A DNA stretch of 64,000 nt, taken from assembly GCF_016786255.1 (NCBI RefSeq), contig NZ_JADMKT010000062.1, positions 1-64,000 on the forward strand, given 5' to 3'. Positions within the stretch are counted from its first letter, which is position 1. Every line of letters begins with the position of its first letter. The notes beneath the pieces are model-generated. The model had not been told where the DNA came from and made no database searches. It saw only the letters and a list, made by a program, of their open reading frames with translations. Positions 34,781-43,148 of this stretch are shown here, one piece after another. Source of the stretch: Robertkochia sediminum (lineage in GTDB: Bacteria > Bacteroidota > Bacteroidia > Flavobacteriales > Flavobacteriaceae). Position numbers and translations under genes: made by a program.

Positions 34781-35836
34781 ATGAGGAACTTCAGCATATT
34801 CATACTTTTAAGTTTTCTGTTCATCCTTTCCGGATGCATCTCAGACGACAAATTCGGCTTATCGCCTTATAAAGAGATCAAGACTTTTGAAATTGCGGGG
34901 CAGGCTGCTCCAACCGTTATAGACAAAGAAGCACTAACCATTACCATCCCTTTCAATGAGGGTGAAGACGTCTCCGCGAAAACACCTTCTAATATTGTCA
35001 TATCGAATCTGGCCACTATAGACCCTCCGGCCGGGGAGGCAAGGAATTTCACTGCTCCGGTGCTTTATACGGTAACCGCAGAAGACGGTTCCCAGGCACA
35101 ATGGGAGGTTATTGCCAGCGTCGCCGAACCACAACCCCAACTCCCCAACAGCAATTTTGATCTATGGTACGATACAGGGGGCTATATGCAACCCGGAGAA
35201 AATGCCGAAAGTACCATCTGGGATACGGCCAATGCAGGGGTAACGATCGCCGGGCCGGCAAATACAGTACCGGAAGACCTGGGCAATGGCGACCTTGCTG
35301 TAAAAATGGTGAGTACGAGGGCTCCTTTATTGGTTCGAATGGCAGCGGCCACGCTCTATACCGGTAGTTTTACCGATGGCTTCCCGGATCCTGTTGATCC
35401 TCGATCGAACATCGATTTCGGAACCCTCTTTTCCGGACAACCCAACGCCTTCCGGGTCGACTACCGCTACCTCCCGGGAGACGAATACCTCGACGGTCGG
35501 GGTAACCCATTACCCGGAGGCGACCAGGCCGACATCTACGTCTTACTGGAAAACCGGGATGGCGACCAGGTACAACGCGTTGCTACCGGTTGGTACCGCA
35601 GCAATATGGAAGTAACCGATTGGACCACCCTGGAAGTGCCTCTTACCTATGGTGAACTCCCTTCTTCTGACCCCACCTTTGAATACGCCAATATCAGGGC
35701 AGGCGAAGCCTGGGCCCCTGCAGGCACAAGGCCTACGCACATTACCGTGGTATTCTCGTCAAGTGCACTCGGGGATGATTTTACCGGAGCCATAGGAAGC
35801 GAATTATGGATCAATAACTTTGAATTAGTCTACTAA
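34781..35836 (+). CDS. PCMD-domain lipoprotein
   Basis: A 351-residue lipoprotein (LFILSGC). Residues about 25-115 are a beta-sandwich (FEIAGQAAPTVIDKEALTITIPF...YTVTAEDGSQAQWEV) of the DUF5018-like type. The PCMD (putative carbohydrate metabolism) domain follows, with NSNFDLWYDTGG, STIWDTANAG, and the terminal GSELWINNFELVY. The function of PCMD is not established; Bacteroidota often place it near surface glycan or adhesion proteins. It is flanked by an OMP barrel and a NylB-like hydrolase on the same strand. Confidence 0.8.
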   Translation: MRNFSIFILLSFLFILSGCISDDKFGLSPYKEIKTFEIAGQAAPTVIDKEALTITIPFNEGEDVSAKTPSNIVISNLATIDPPAGEARNFTAPVLYTVTAEDGSQAQWEVIASVAEPQPQLPNSNFDLWYDTGGYMQPGENAESTIWDTANAGVTIAGPANTVPEDLGNGDLAVKMVSTRAPLLVRMAAATLYTGSFTDGFPDPVDPRSNIDFGTLFSGQPNAFRVDYRYLPGDEYLDGRGNPLPGGDQADIYVLLENRDGDQVQRVATGWYRSNMEVTDWTTLEVPLTYGELPSSDPTFEYANIRAGEAWAPAGTRPTHITVVFSSSALGDDFTGAIGSELWINNFELVY

Positions 35837-35918
35837 ATAAAAATAATGTTCAGGGATGCGCAACAAACCGGAGCAAACATCACGATATCACGACATCACC
35901 ATTTAAAATCATCATACA

Positions 35919-37220
35919 ATGAAAAGATCACTAGTTATACTCTTTGCCACGATGCTTCCCCTGGGTGCATTGGCACAAGACAAACCTCTTAGCGCCAAGG
36001 ATTCGGAACCTCAAAAGATGGGGTGGATGCAGGGCTTCCCGCCGCCAGCCGACAGAACGATATCGGCCGTTGACGGCAGCTTCTTTAAGTTCCCGGCACT
36101 GCGCTACAGCGTGTGCCATATGCGTCAGTTTATGCCAACGGCAAATGTGCAGGCAGGCAATGAGAACCTGTATACTTTTGAGGTGGCCAATGATCCCAAT
36201 ATCGACGCTTTAACCTTTACACCGCTTGGCGAAAAAGGCACCATGACCTGGAAGGAGTCCCTGTATAAGAATTACACCGATGGAATGCTCATACTTCACA
36301 AAGGAAAGATCGTATACGAAAAGTACTTTGGCGCCCTGAAACCCGATGGTGTTCACGCTGCCATGTCGGTAAGTAAGACCTTTACAGGAACCCTTGGAGC
36401 CCTTTTGGTGGTTGAAGGCTTACTGGACGAAGACCAGGTGGCTTCCCACTACATCCCCGAACTCGAAGGCTCGGCCTTTGGCGATGCTACGGTGCGACAG
36501 ATCCTGGATATGACCACCGGATTGAAGTATAGTGAAGACTACGCCGATCCCAATGCAGAGATATGGGCATTTTCGGCTGCCGGAAATCCGTTCACCCGTT
36601 CTGAAGACCCTAACGCTCCATCCAATTATTACGAATACCTGCAAACTGTAAAAAAGGAAGGCGAGCACGGAAAGGTCTTCGGGTATAAGACCATTAATAC
36701 AGATGCCATGGGGTGGCTGGTATCCCGGGTTACCGGGAAGAGCATTCCGGAGCTTATTTCTGAGCGTATCTGGAAACCCATGGGCGCCCATTACGACGGC
36801 TATTACCAGATCGACGGCTCAGGGATCGCCTTTGCCGGGGGCGGCTTCAGTGCCAATATGCGCGACTTTGCCATGTTCGGAGAGATGATCAGGAACAACG
36901 GTTGGTTCAACGGCCGACAAGTATTGCCTTCAGCCCTTATCGACGATATCCGGGAAGGTGGAGATCGGGAGGCTTTTGCCAACGGAAATTACAAGAGTTT
37001 AAAAAATTGGAGCTACAGGAACATGTGGTGGATGAGCCATAACAAAAATGATGCTTTTATGGCACGAGGGGTTCACGGACAAGTAATTTATGTAGACCCT
37101 ATGGCCGAAATGGTGATCGTGCGTTTTGCTTCTCACCCTAATCCGAAGAATGCGTACATCGATCCTTATTCGCTCCCGGCATATGAGGCGGTAGCCGATT
37201 ATTTGATGGGCAAAAAATAA
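35919..37220 (+). CDS. Exported serine hydrolase, NylB/class-C-beta-lactamase-like
   Basis: A 433-residue protein with a signal peptide (LPLGALAQ). Catalytic motifs of the penicillin-binding/beta-lactamase fold: Ser150-x-x-Lys153 in AMSVSKTFTG, a Tyr motif in GYKTINTDAMGW, and RGVHGQVIYVDP near the end in place of KTG. The order and spacing match the 6-aminohexanoate-dimer hydrolase (NylB) branch. Members hydrolyse amide or ester bonds of short substrates. It is the third gene on this strand after the OMP and PCMD genes, 82 bp after the PCMD stop, and ends with a strong terminator. Confidence 0.85.
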   Translation: MKRSLVILFATMLPLGALAQDKPLSAKDSEPQKMGWMQGFPPPADRTISAVDGSFFKFPALRYSVCHMRQFMPTANVQAGNENLYTFEVANDPNIDALTFTPLGEKGTMTWKESLYKNYTDGMLILHKGKIVYEKYFGALKPDGVHAAMSVSKTFTGTLGALLVVEGLLDEDQVASHYIPELEGSAFGDATVRQILDMTTGLKYSEDYADPNAEIWAFSAAGNPFTRSEDPNAPSNYYEYLQTVKKEGEHGKVFGYKTINTDAMGWLVSRVTGKSIPELISERIWKPMGAHYDGYYQIDGSGIAFAGGGFSANMRDFAMFGEMIRNNGWFNGRQVLPSALIDDIREGGDREAFANGNYKSLKNWSYRNMWWMSHNKNDAFMARGVHGQVIYVDPMAEMVIVRFASHPNPKNAYIDPYSLPAYEAVADYLMGKK

Positions 37221-37245
37221 AAGACTACATCCAAAAGACCTGAAG

Positions 37246-37279
37246 GGTCCGGGGAATTAATTATTCTCCGGACCTTTTT
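37246..37279 (+). terminator. Terminator with near-perfect stem
   Basis: GGTCCGGGGAAT (37246-37257) pairs with ATTCTCCGGACC (37263-37274) with one G-T pair, followed by TTTTTG. It overlaps the last codons of the convergent mechanosensitive-channel gene (stop at 37257), so it probably works in both directions. Confidence 0.85.
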
Positions 37280-39743
37280 GTTCCTGTGCCGTTCTGAAGA
37301 TCAACGGATCGACAGACCGCAGATGCAGGTCGCGTTGAGGGAACGGGATCTCGATACCGTGTTCGTTCAGGGTATCGTATATCTTAAAGATCACTTCGCT
37401 GCGTATACGTACCCAATCGTCAAAGTTATCGGTCCAAAAAAGCATTCTGAATAGCAGCGAACTGTCGCCCATATCATTAAAGAATACCAGGGGTTTAGGG
37501 TGCTTTTTGGCTTCCGGATGACTGGTGATACACTCCAGAAGCAACTTTTGCACCAGGTGGGCATCAGACCCGTAGGCTACCCCGGCTATGATCTCAATAC
37601 GTCGGTTCTTATCGGTATGCGTCCAGTTGACCACCTCCTGAGAAATAAGCTGACCATTAGGCACGATCACTTCGGCCCCGTCAAAGGTCTGCACGATACT
37701 GGAACGTATCCCCATAGACCGCATGGTTCCGGTCAAAGTACCCACCTCCACGGCATCGCCTATCTGTATGGGACGTTCGAACAGCAGGATGATCCCGGAC
37801 ACGAGGTTGTTGAAGATATTCTGCAATCCGAAACCGATACCCACACTAAAGGCACTAAAGATAATCGTGAGCTGATCCAGCGGCATGCCTATGGCGCGCA
37901 CCGCAAAAAGGATCCCCAGTGTGATAGCTCCGAACTGGGCAATCGCCATGATCATTCTCGGCACCCCCCTTTTGAGCTTTAACCTGCTTAGCACATCTTC
38001 CTGAAGTAAGACCTTAATGATACGGGAAACCATGACCGAAAGCCAGATGATAAATACAAAGAGTAAAAGCTTGAACAGGGAGAACTTCATTGACCCTATG
38101 GCGTATTCTTTGGTTAAGAAGTTGCTTATCGCGTCGTAGACCAAACTCTGCACGTAAAAGATCCTAAGGATGGCATCGATCCAGAATATGGTGAGTCCAA
38201 ATATGGTAATGCGTACCACCAGGTCTTTCAAATAGGCCTCATGGGTTTTGATAACCAAGAGCTTTTCGGCATAAGGACTTTCGATAAACAGCTGTAAAGC
38301 CCCAATAAGAATCACCGTAAAGAAAAAGAGCACAGCTCCCAGCAGGGCACTGTTGAGCAAGGATTCGAGAGCGATCTGAGACAAGCTCATATACCCAAGT
38401 AGATTGGCGACGATCCCAATGCAGACCACGACCAGGTGAAAGACCACCAAGAAGCGGATAAAACGGGTCAGGCTGGGGCTCATCAAATGCAGGGCGTCCC
38501 GGTTCTTATAAAGTCGGTATAAAACAAAAAACTCGATCACCCCGAGGCCCAGGAGGATATAGCGATATAAAATATTATTTACGGGCACGAGATGACTTAA
38601 CAGGAAGATAACCATTAACCCGGCAAGGATGTATAGCAAGGTGTGATCCTTGCCCCTGGTAAGATAAAGAGTGATATCGATAACAGGAAGCAATATCAAT
38701 AAAATGGTAATATCGTTAAACAGTGTGGGCTGGTCGGGAAAGAATACGGCAGCAAAAAAGATACTGAACAATACCCCTGCACTAATCGGTCGTTGCAAGA
38801 TCGCTTTCAGGGTGCGCTGGTAATACTCCAGGTTGTCGGGCTTAAGGCGACGTACCCTTTTGCTCAACCAGATAAAAAAGAGCAGCACGCCGATCACAAA
38901 GATCATGTAAAGCCGATACGTACTTTTGTTACCGTTGTAATGAAACTTCAAGGCATTCCATTCGGAACGGAACGAACGCTTCACATTAGTCATGAACCCG
39001 CTATCTGATTCTGAAAAACTTTCAGGGAGAAACAAAGGCGGCGTAGTTTTAGAGTACACCTGGGCCGATTTATCCATCAGAGCCTGATCAATACGATCTA
39101 AAAGCAATTCGACCTCAACCCCTGTTTCGATATTCTTATTCAAGGGATCTATGAGCAGATTAGAACGCAACTCCATTTGCCCCCTGAGACTGTCCAGCAT
39201 GTTAACGGTGCGGCCGATCACCGGTTGGAGACTCTCATAAGAATTCAGTGAATCCCTGAAGGAAGAGGTTGCCCTCCAAAGTTGTATCTCTTTTTCAAGA
39301 CCTACCTGCTTTTCCTGAAGCGACCGGATCCGCTCAGAAAGCCGCTTTTTCTGTGTATCGACGTGACCATAGGCACTCTGCCAATTGATCTTTTCGTTAG
39401 AAAGAAAACGCTGGTCTTTTTGCTCCAGGTCCATCAGCTTCACCCGATCAAGGGCGGCCTTCACCATAGCGAGAACCGAGTCGTTAGCCTTGGTCTCTGC
39501 TGCAATGGTTTCGGTACTCACCAGGGATTCTGATAATTTTACCGCGCGTACCCTGGCCTCTCCGGCAGCAATGAGCACATCGTTAAATGGGATCACCTTT
39601 AGGGTGGTATCAACCGACTGTTCGTTGAGTAGCTGAGATTCGATCTCATCCAATACCTGGGCATGGCTTAATGGACAGCATGCAAGAAAAACAACCAACG
39701 ATACCCAGCGGCACATCAGGGAGTTCAGACGTAATTTCATCAT
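37257..39743 (-). CDS. Large MscS-family mechanosensitive channel
   Basis: An 828-residue protein. A signal peptide (CCPLSHAQ) and a coiled-coil-rich periplasmic domain (to about 270) precede about eleven membrane segments. The MscS core follows: QLTIIFSAFSVGIGFGLQNIFNNLVSGIILLFERPIQIGDAVEVGTLTGTM, containing the pore-helix Gly/Ala pattern and the beta-domain start. The conserved cytoplasmic domain ends with IEIPFPQRDLHLR. The layout is that of MscK/YbdG-type large channels, which open on membrane tension during hypo-osmotic shock. It is monocistronic. Confidence 0.9.
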   Translation of the reverse strand: MMKLRLNSLMCRWVSLVVFLACCPLSHAQVLDEIESQLLNEQSVDTTLKVIPFNDVLIAAGEARVRAVKLSESLVSTETIAAETKANDSVLAMVKAALDRVKLMDLEQKDQRFLSNEKINWQSAYGHVDTQKKRLSERIRSLQEKQVGLEKEIQLWRATSSFRDSLNSYESLQPVIGRTVNMLDSLRGQMELRSNLLIDPLNKNIETGVEVELLLDRIDQALMDKSAQVYSKTTPPLFLPESFSESDSGFMTNVKRSFRSEWNALKFHYNGNKSTYRLYMIFVIGVLLFFIWLSKRVRRLKPDNLEYYQRTLKAILQRPISAGVLFSIFFAAVFFPDQPTLFNDITILLILLPVIDITLYLTRGKDHTLLYILAGLMVIFLLSHLVPVNNILYRYILLGLGVIEFFVLYRLYKNRDALHLMSPSLTRFIRFLVVFHLVVVCIGIVANLLGYMSLSQIALESLLNSALLGAVLFFFTVILIGALQLFIESPYAEKLLVIKTHEAYLKDLVVRITIFGLTIFWIDAILRIFYVQSLVYDAISNFLTKEYAIGSMKFSLFKLLLFVFIIWLSVMVSRIIKVLLQEDVLSRLKLKRGVPRMIMAIAQFGAITLGILFAVRAIGMPLDQLTIIFSAFSVGIGFGLQNIFNNLVSGIILLFERPIQIGDAVEVGTLTGTMRSMGIRSSIVQTFDGAEVIVPNGQLISQEVVNWTHTDKNRRIEIIAGVAYGSDAHLVQKLLLECITSHPEAKKHPKPLVFFNDMGDSSLLFRMLFWTDNFDDWVRIRSEVIFKIYDTLNEHGIEIPFPQRDLHLRSVDPLIFRTAQEQKGPENN

Positions 39744-40139
39744 ATAAAAGCTAATTTTTTGATCTCGTCAAATACACTAGTAAAGACTTCAGCTAGGCGC
39801 TTTTCTCCAACTCCCCTCATGCTTCATCTAACGGCCTCAATCTTCTGTAACGCAGTAAATTCCCGCTAACGTGTAATTTAGTTCTTTTTAACATGTATGA
39901 AAACATTTTCCTGTCTATGGCTTTCTTCTTCGGTTTTCCGACACCCCACCCGATGTCCGGCTTGAACAGGAAGGTGCCTCTTGGGATGCAACCACGCCCT
40001 GGTGGAGGTTAAAGAATTAGTGATCAAAACAAGGTAGCACGCGCCGAAATAAGTAGCTACGAACAGACCATCCTTAAAATGAAGGACAAAAAAAAGAGGC
40101 CCGTTCAAAGGCCTCTTAGAAGTAATAGCAAATATTAGT
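39744..40139. other. Intergenic region with terminator of the next gene
   Basis: About 395 bp without a supported gene. On the minus strand, AAGAGGCC/GGCCTCTT (40117-40110 pairing with 40101-40094), followed by eight T, terminates the 40140-40889 gene. The rest holds only the presumed promoter of the channel gene. Confidence 0.6.
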
Positions 40140-40889
40140 TTAGCTTGGTACATACGTGTCACCGCCATTTTCTTCGTCTCCTCCTCCATCAGTACCACCA
40201 CCTTCGTTTCCATCTCCGGAGTTGTTAGTACTGTTGTCGGTATTGTCATCGCCACCGTTACCTTCATCTCCTTCTCCATCGCTGCTGCAAACAACACCAT
40301 GGAAGATCACATAGACCGTGCCAGACAATCCTGTAACCACCTCATCAAAATGAGCAACGCCCTCTTCGAAGGTTTCCTTGTGCGGATACTGTCCCGGAGC
40401 TACGGTCTCATTACCATTCACATTTAACGGATAAGGATCGTTGCCTACATAAAGATGTGTTTCAGACAACGTAAAGCCCTCGAGCATGCTTACACTTACA
40501 GAAACAGTGCCATCGGTGTAATTGATCTCTGCAAAACCTACGAGGGTACCTTTCTCGGTATCGCATTGGCCGGCTCCGGCATAGAGATTAAAGGTATACG
40601 CACCTTCCTGAGTGAGCTCATTGGTCCACCCCCAACGGTTGAATCCGTCGTTGAGAAAACACATGGCCTGCTCGTCGTTACCACGTGCAAAAAGGGTTTC
40701 ACAGGTTACTGTTTCGGTTTCAGTTTCAGAATTGGCTTCCTCTTCGGTATCAGAGGAACTTTCTTGGCCGTTCTTGGCAGCAACGGCCTCTTCTGATGCA
40801 GCACCTGCATCAAGAGAGACGGTCTCCAAGTCGACCTGACAGGAGCCCAAAAGGAGTCCTGCACAGAGGAATACATAAAATAGTTTCAT
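40140..40889 (-). CDS. Lipoprotein with Cys-containing domain and acidic tail
   Basis: A 249-residue lipoprotein (LLLGSC). After a Glu/Thr-rich spacer, about residues 60-205 form a compact domain with CETLFARGN, CFLNDGFNRWGWTN and ending IFHGVVC, with four Cys that could pair. FNRWGWTN-type segments occur in other Bacteroidota surface lipoproteins of unknown function. The last ~45 residues are almost only Gly, Asp, Asn, Glu, Ser and Thr (GDEGNGGDDNTDNSTN), an unstructured acidic tail that could bind cations or act as a spacer. It has its own terminator and is convergent with none. Confidence 0.65.
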   Translation of the reverse strand: MKLFYVFLCAGLLLGSCQVDLETVSLDAGAASEEAVAAKNGQESSSDTEEEANSETETETVTCETLFARGNDEQAMCFLNDGFNRWGWTNELTQEGAYTFNLYAGAGQCDTEKGTLVGFAEINYTDGTVSVSVSMLEGFTLSETHLYVGNDPYPLNVNGNETVAPGQYPHKETFEEGVAHFDEVVTGLSGTVYVIFHGVVCSSDGEGDEGNGGDDNTDNSTNNSGDGNEGGGTDGGGDEENGGDTYVPS

Positions 40890-41264
40890 AATAAGATTGG
40901 GTTTATCTTGATAACAAATATAACATTTGTAGTATTTATCTTATAAAGTTTTCGATAAAATACGTCGGAGATCATAAAATTAACTCGCTGAAACAAAAAT
41001 ACATACATGCACTCACCCCCCACATAAACACCACAAGAAAACAGTTTCCTCCCACCCTGTATTCTTCTGCTACATCTCTCATCCCAGCGCATTCCCACCT
41101 TTTTTACACGAGAACCACTCCATGGTGCCCTGAACAAGTCCTTCCGGCGAATGAATATATTATAAATATATTTTATGCTTCTGATAATTTAATTAAATAA
41201 AAATTAATGAATTGAAATCGACATCTTTGCACCGAAGAAGAAGTACTAAATAAAAATTACCAGA
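40890..41264. other. Control region upstream of the dab cluster
   Basis: About 375 bp, AT-rich. AATATATT-ATA-AATATATT (41154-41172) is a perfect palindrome ~95 bp before the small ORF at 41265, a candidate operator. CATCTTTG (41222-41229) is one base off the -7 consensus, but no -33 box lies at the right distance. No gene is seen. Confidence 0.4.
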
Positions 41265-41579
41265 ATGAAAACCAAGGCAGTAACAGTACCAACAACACAA
41301 GAGCATCAAATTGGTCTGATCAAAGGAAACTTTTCTCCGGAAGAGGCCAGAGAGATCCTCGAATCACTGATCGACCAAAAGATCAAATTCAATGAAGTAC
41401 GAAAATTTCAGCGATGGACCAACGATCACCAATGTGATACCAGCGACCTGGATGCCCGCATAAAAGAGTTAAAAGACGAACGATCTGAACTGCTCAAATT
41501 CATGGAAACTCTTATCGGATCCGGTAAGACCATACGTATAAGCGGGGAAGTGAATATCGAAGTAAAGGATCATGAGTAG
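41265..41579 (+). CDS. Small protein preceding dabBA
   Basis: A 104-residue soluble protein, mostly helical and charged: FSPEEAREILESLIDQKIKFNEVRKFQRW then a coiled-coil-like DARIKELKDERSELLKFM, ending in a strand-like KTIRISGEVNIEV. I do not recognise a domain. It lies 96 bp before dabB on the same strand and shares its likely promoter, so it may belong to the inorganic-carbon system (regulator or accessory subunit), but it is not a known DAB component. Confidence 0.65.
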   Translation: MKTKAVTVPTTQEHQIGLIKGNFSPEEAREILESLIDQKIKFNEVRKFQRWTNDHQCDTSDLDARIKELKDERSELLKFMETLIGSGKTIRISGEVNIEVKDHE

Positions 41580-41675
41580 GTTCTGCGCAACACGAACTTC
41601 AAAGACGCAACACAACGCCATACAGGCTCCCAGATCAGGACGCCTGGACCTTAGGTAACATTTAAAAAAACAAAA

Positions 41676-43148
41676 ATGACTGCAATTTCCGAACACGTTC
41701 ACGGGAGATCGATTCCGCACGCCCAAAAATCAGCGGCAAAACCTCTGGCCAGCAAGGTTGTCCCCACGCTTTTGTGGGTGCTTTTTACCCTGGCTTCTGC
41801 CGCAGCGATCTTTAAACTTTTTGGCATGCCCGACTGGAACTTCAGAGAACTCATTCGCATTAACGGTTTCACCTTAATGATCTGGGCGACGGTAACATTC
41901 TTTAGTGCCCTGATGACCACCTATGGGAGAACCTACCTTCACGGGTTTCGCTACGAGAAAAAATTCATGCTGCTTACCCTGGGATTCACCTTATCGGTAA
42001 GTGTGCTCATAGCAGCAGAAAACCTTATTCTCCTTGCGATAAGCTGGATGGCTATGGGATTGTTCATGGCCAATCTTATCGGGGTGAATTCAAAATGGGG
42101 AGAGGCCAGGGAAGCCAGAAAGGTGAGCCTGAGACATTTTATAACCAGTGCCTTGCTACTGGCCGGAGGAATAGCGATCCCGGCCTGGACACTACAAACC
42201 CTTAGCCTAACCACCATGATGGCCAATATCGAAGAACTACCGTTCACACTGGCGGCTGTTTCGGTACTGCTCATCATCACTGCAGGACTTATACAGTCGG
42301 CCATTTATCCTTTTCACCGATGGCTGCTTTCGAGCATGACCGCACCAACCCCGGCTTCCGGACTTATGCATGCCGGATTCGTAAATGGGGCGGGGATCCT
42401 GCTTACCCTTTTCGCTCCCTTGCTTATCGTATCGAACTCGCTGACCTTATTATTCATCATCGGCGGACTCTGTGCGGTGGTATCACAGTTTGCGAAACTA
42501 CTTCAGGTAAGTGTTAAGCAGCGACTGGCGTGTTCGACCATGGCGCAAATGGGCTTTATGATCATGCAATGCGGTCTTGGATTCTTTAACGCAGCAGTGG
42601 CCCACCTCATTCTACACGGATTTTACAAGGCTTACCTCTTTCTTTCTGCAGGAGAAGGTGTAACACATACCCATCCGAAAACACCTCCAAAGATCCGCAT
42701 CAAACCCCTGCAGACGGTATTCGTTCTGATCAACGGACTGGTTGGAGCTTATCTTTTCAGCCTGCTAACCGGAAAAGGACTCAACGCCGACAGCGGGATC
42801 TTCCTCACCCTTATTGTGGCGATCACGGTAGGACAGGTTACCTATAACTTCATCAAACAAAAAGACCTTCCGGCACTACACCGTACGGTACTGCCGGTAG
42901 TACTTTACCTGGCGGGGATCACGGTATACGCCCTGGCCTATAATGGGGTAACGGTCTTTATGGAAGGAACCCCCTTCGCGTTAGCCCCTCAGGAACTTAC
43001 CCCTGCGCAGATCATCTTTGGAGCGGTATTCCTTATCGGATTCTTCCTGATGAAACTGGGATACTACAGAAACCACCCATGGATCTATGTTAAACTGCTC
43101 AACACGACCCAACCTTTTAAGAACACAGTACTAAGATTTAAAAAATGA
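41676..43148 (+). CDS. dabB: DabB, membrane subunit of DAB inorganic-carbon uptake
   Basis: A 490-residue NuoL/ND5-like proton-channel protein with about fourteen membrane segments. The core of the family is visible: SAIYPFHRWLLSSMTAPTPASGLMHAGFVNGAGIL (about 208-242, with the conserved Lys-less helix turn and His) and AQMGFMIMQCGLGFFNAAVAHLILHGFYKAYLFLSAG. It lacks the long C-terminal lateral helix of complex I NuoL, and no nuo genes are near, so it is DabB rather than complex I. It overlaps dabA by 4 bp (ATGA at 43145-43148). Known DABs couple a cation gradient to one-way CO2 hydration into bicarbonate in the cytoplasm. Confidence 0.88.
   Translation: MTAISEHVHGRSIPHAQKSAAKPLASKVVPTLLWVLFTLASAAAIFKLFGMPDWNFRELIRINGFTLMIWATVTFFSALMTTYGRTYLHGFRYEKKFMLLTLGFTLSVSVLIAAENLILLAISWMAMGLFMANLIGVNSKWGEAREARKVSLRHFITSALLLAGGIAIPAWTLQTLSLTTMMANIEELPFTLAAVSVLLIITAGLIQSAIYPFHRWLLSSMTAPTPASGLMHAGFVNGAGILLTLFAPLLIVSNSLTLLFIIGGLCAVVSQFAKLLQVSVKQRLACSTMAQMGFMIMQCGLGFFNAAVAHLILHGFYKAYLFLSAGEGVTHTHPKTPPKIRIKPLQTVFVLINGLVGAYLFSLLTGKGLNADSGIFLTLIVAITVGQVTYNFIKQKDLPALHRTVLPVVLYLAGITVYALAYNGVTVFMEGTPFALAPQELTPAQIIFGAVFLIGFFLMKLGYYRNHPWIYVKLLNTTQPFKNTVLRFKK

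Noticed and set aside
41676-43148. Complex I subunit NuoL
   Set aside because: No nuo genes are near, the C-terminal lateral helix is missing, and it overlaps the DUF2309 gene dabA.
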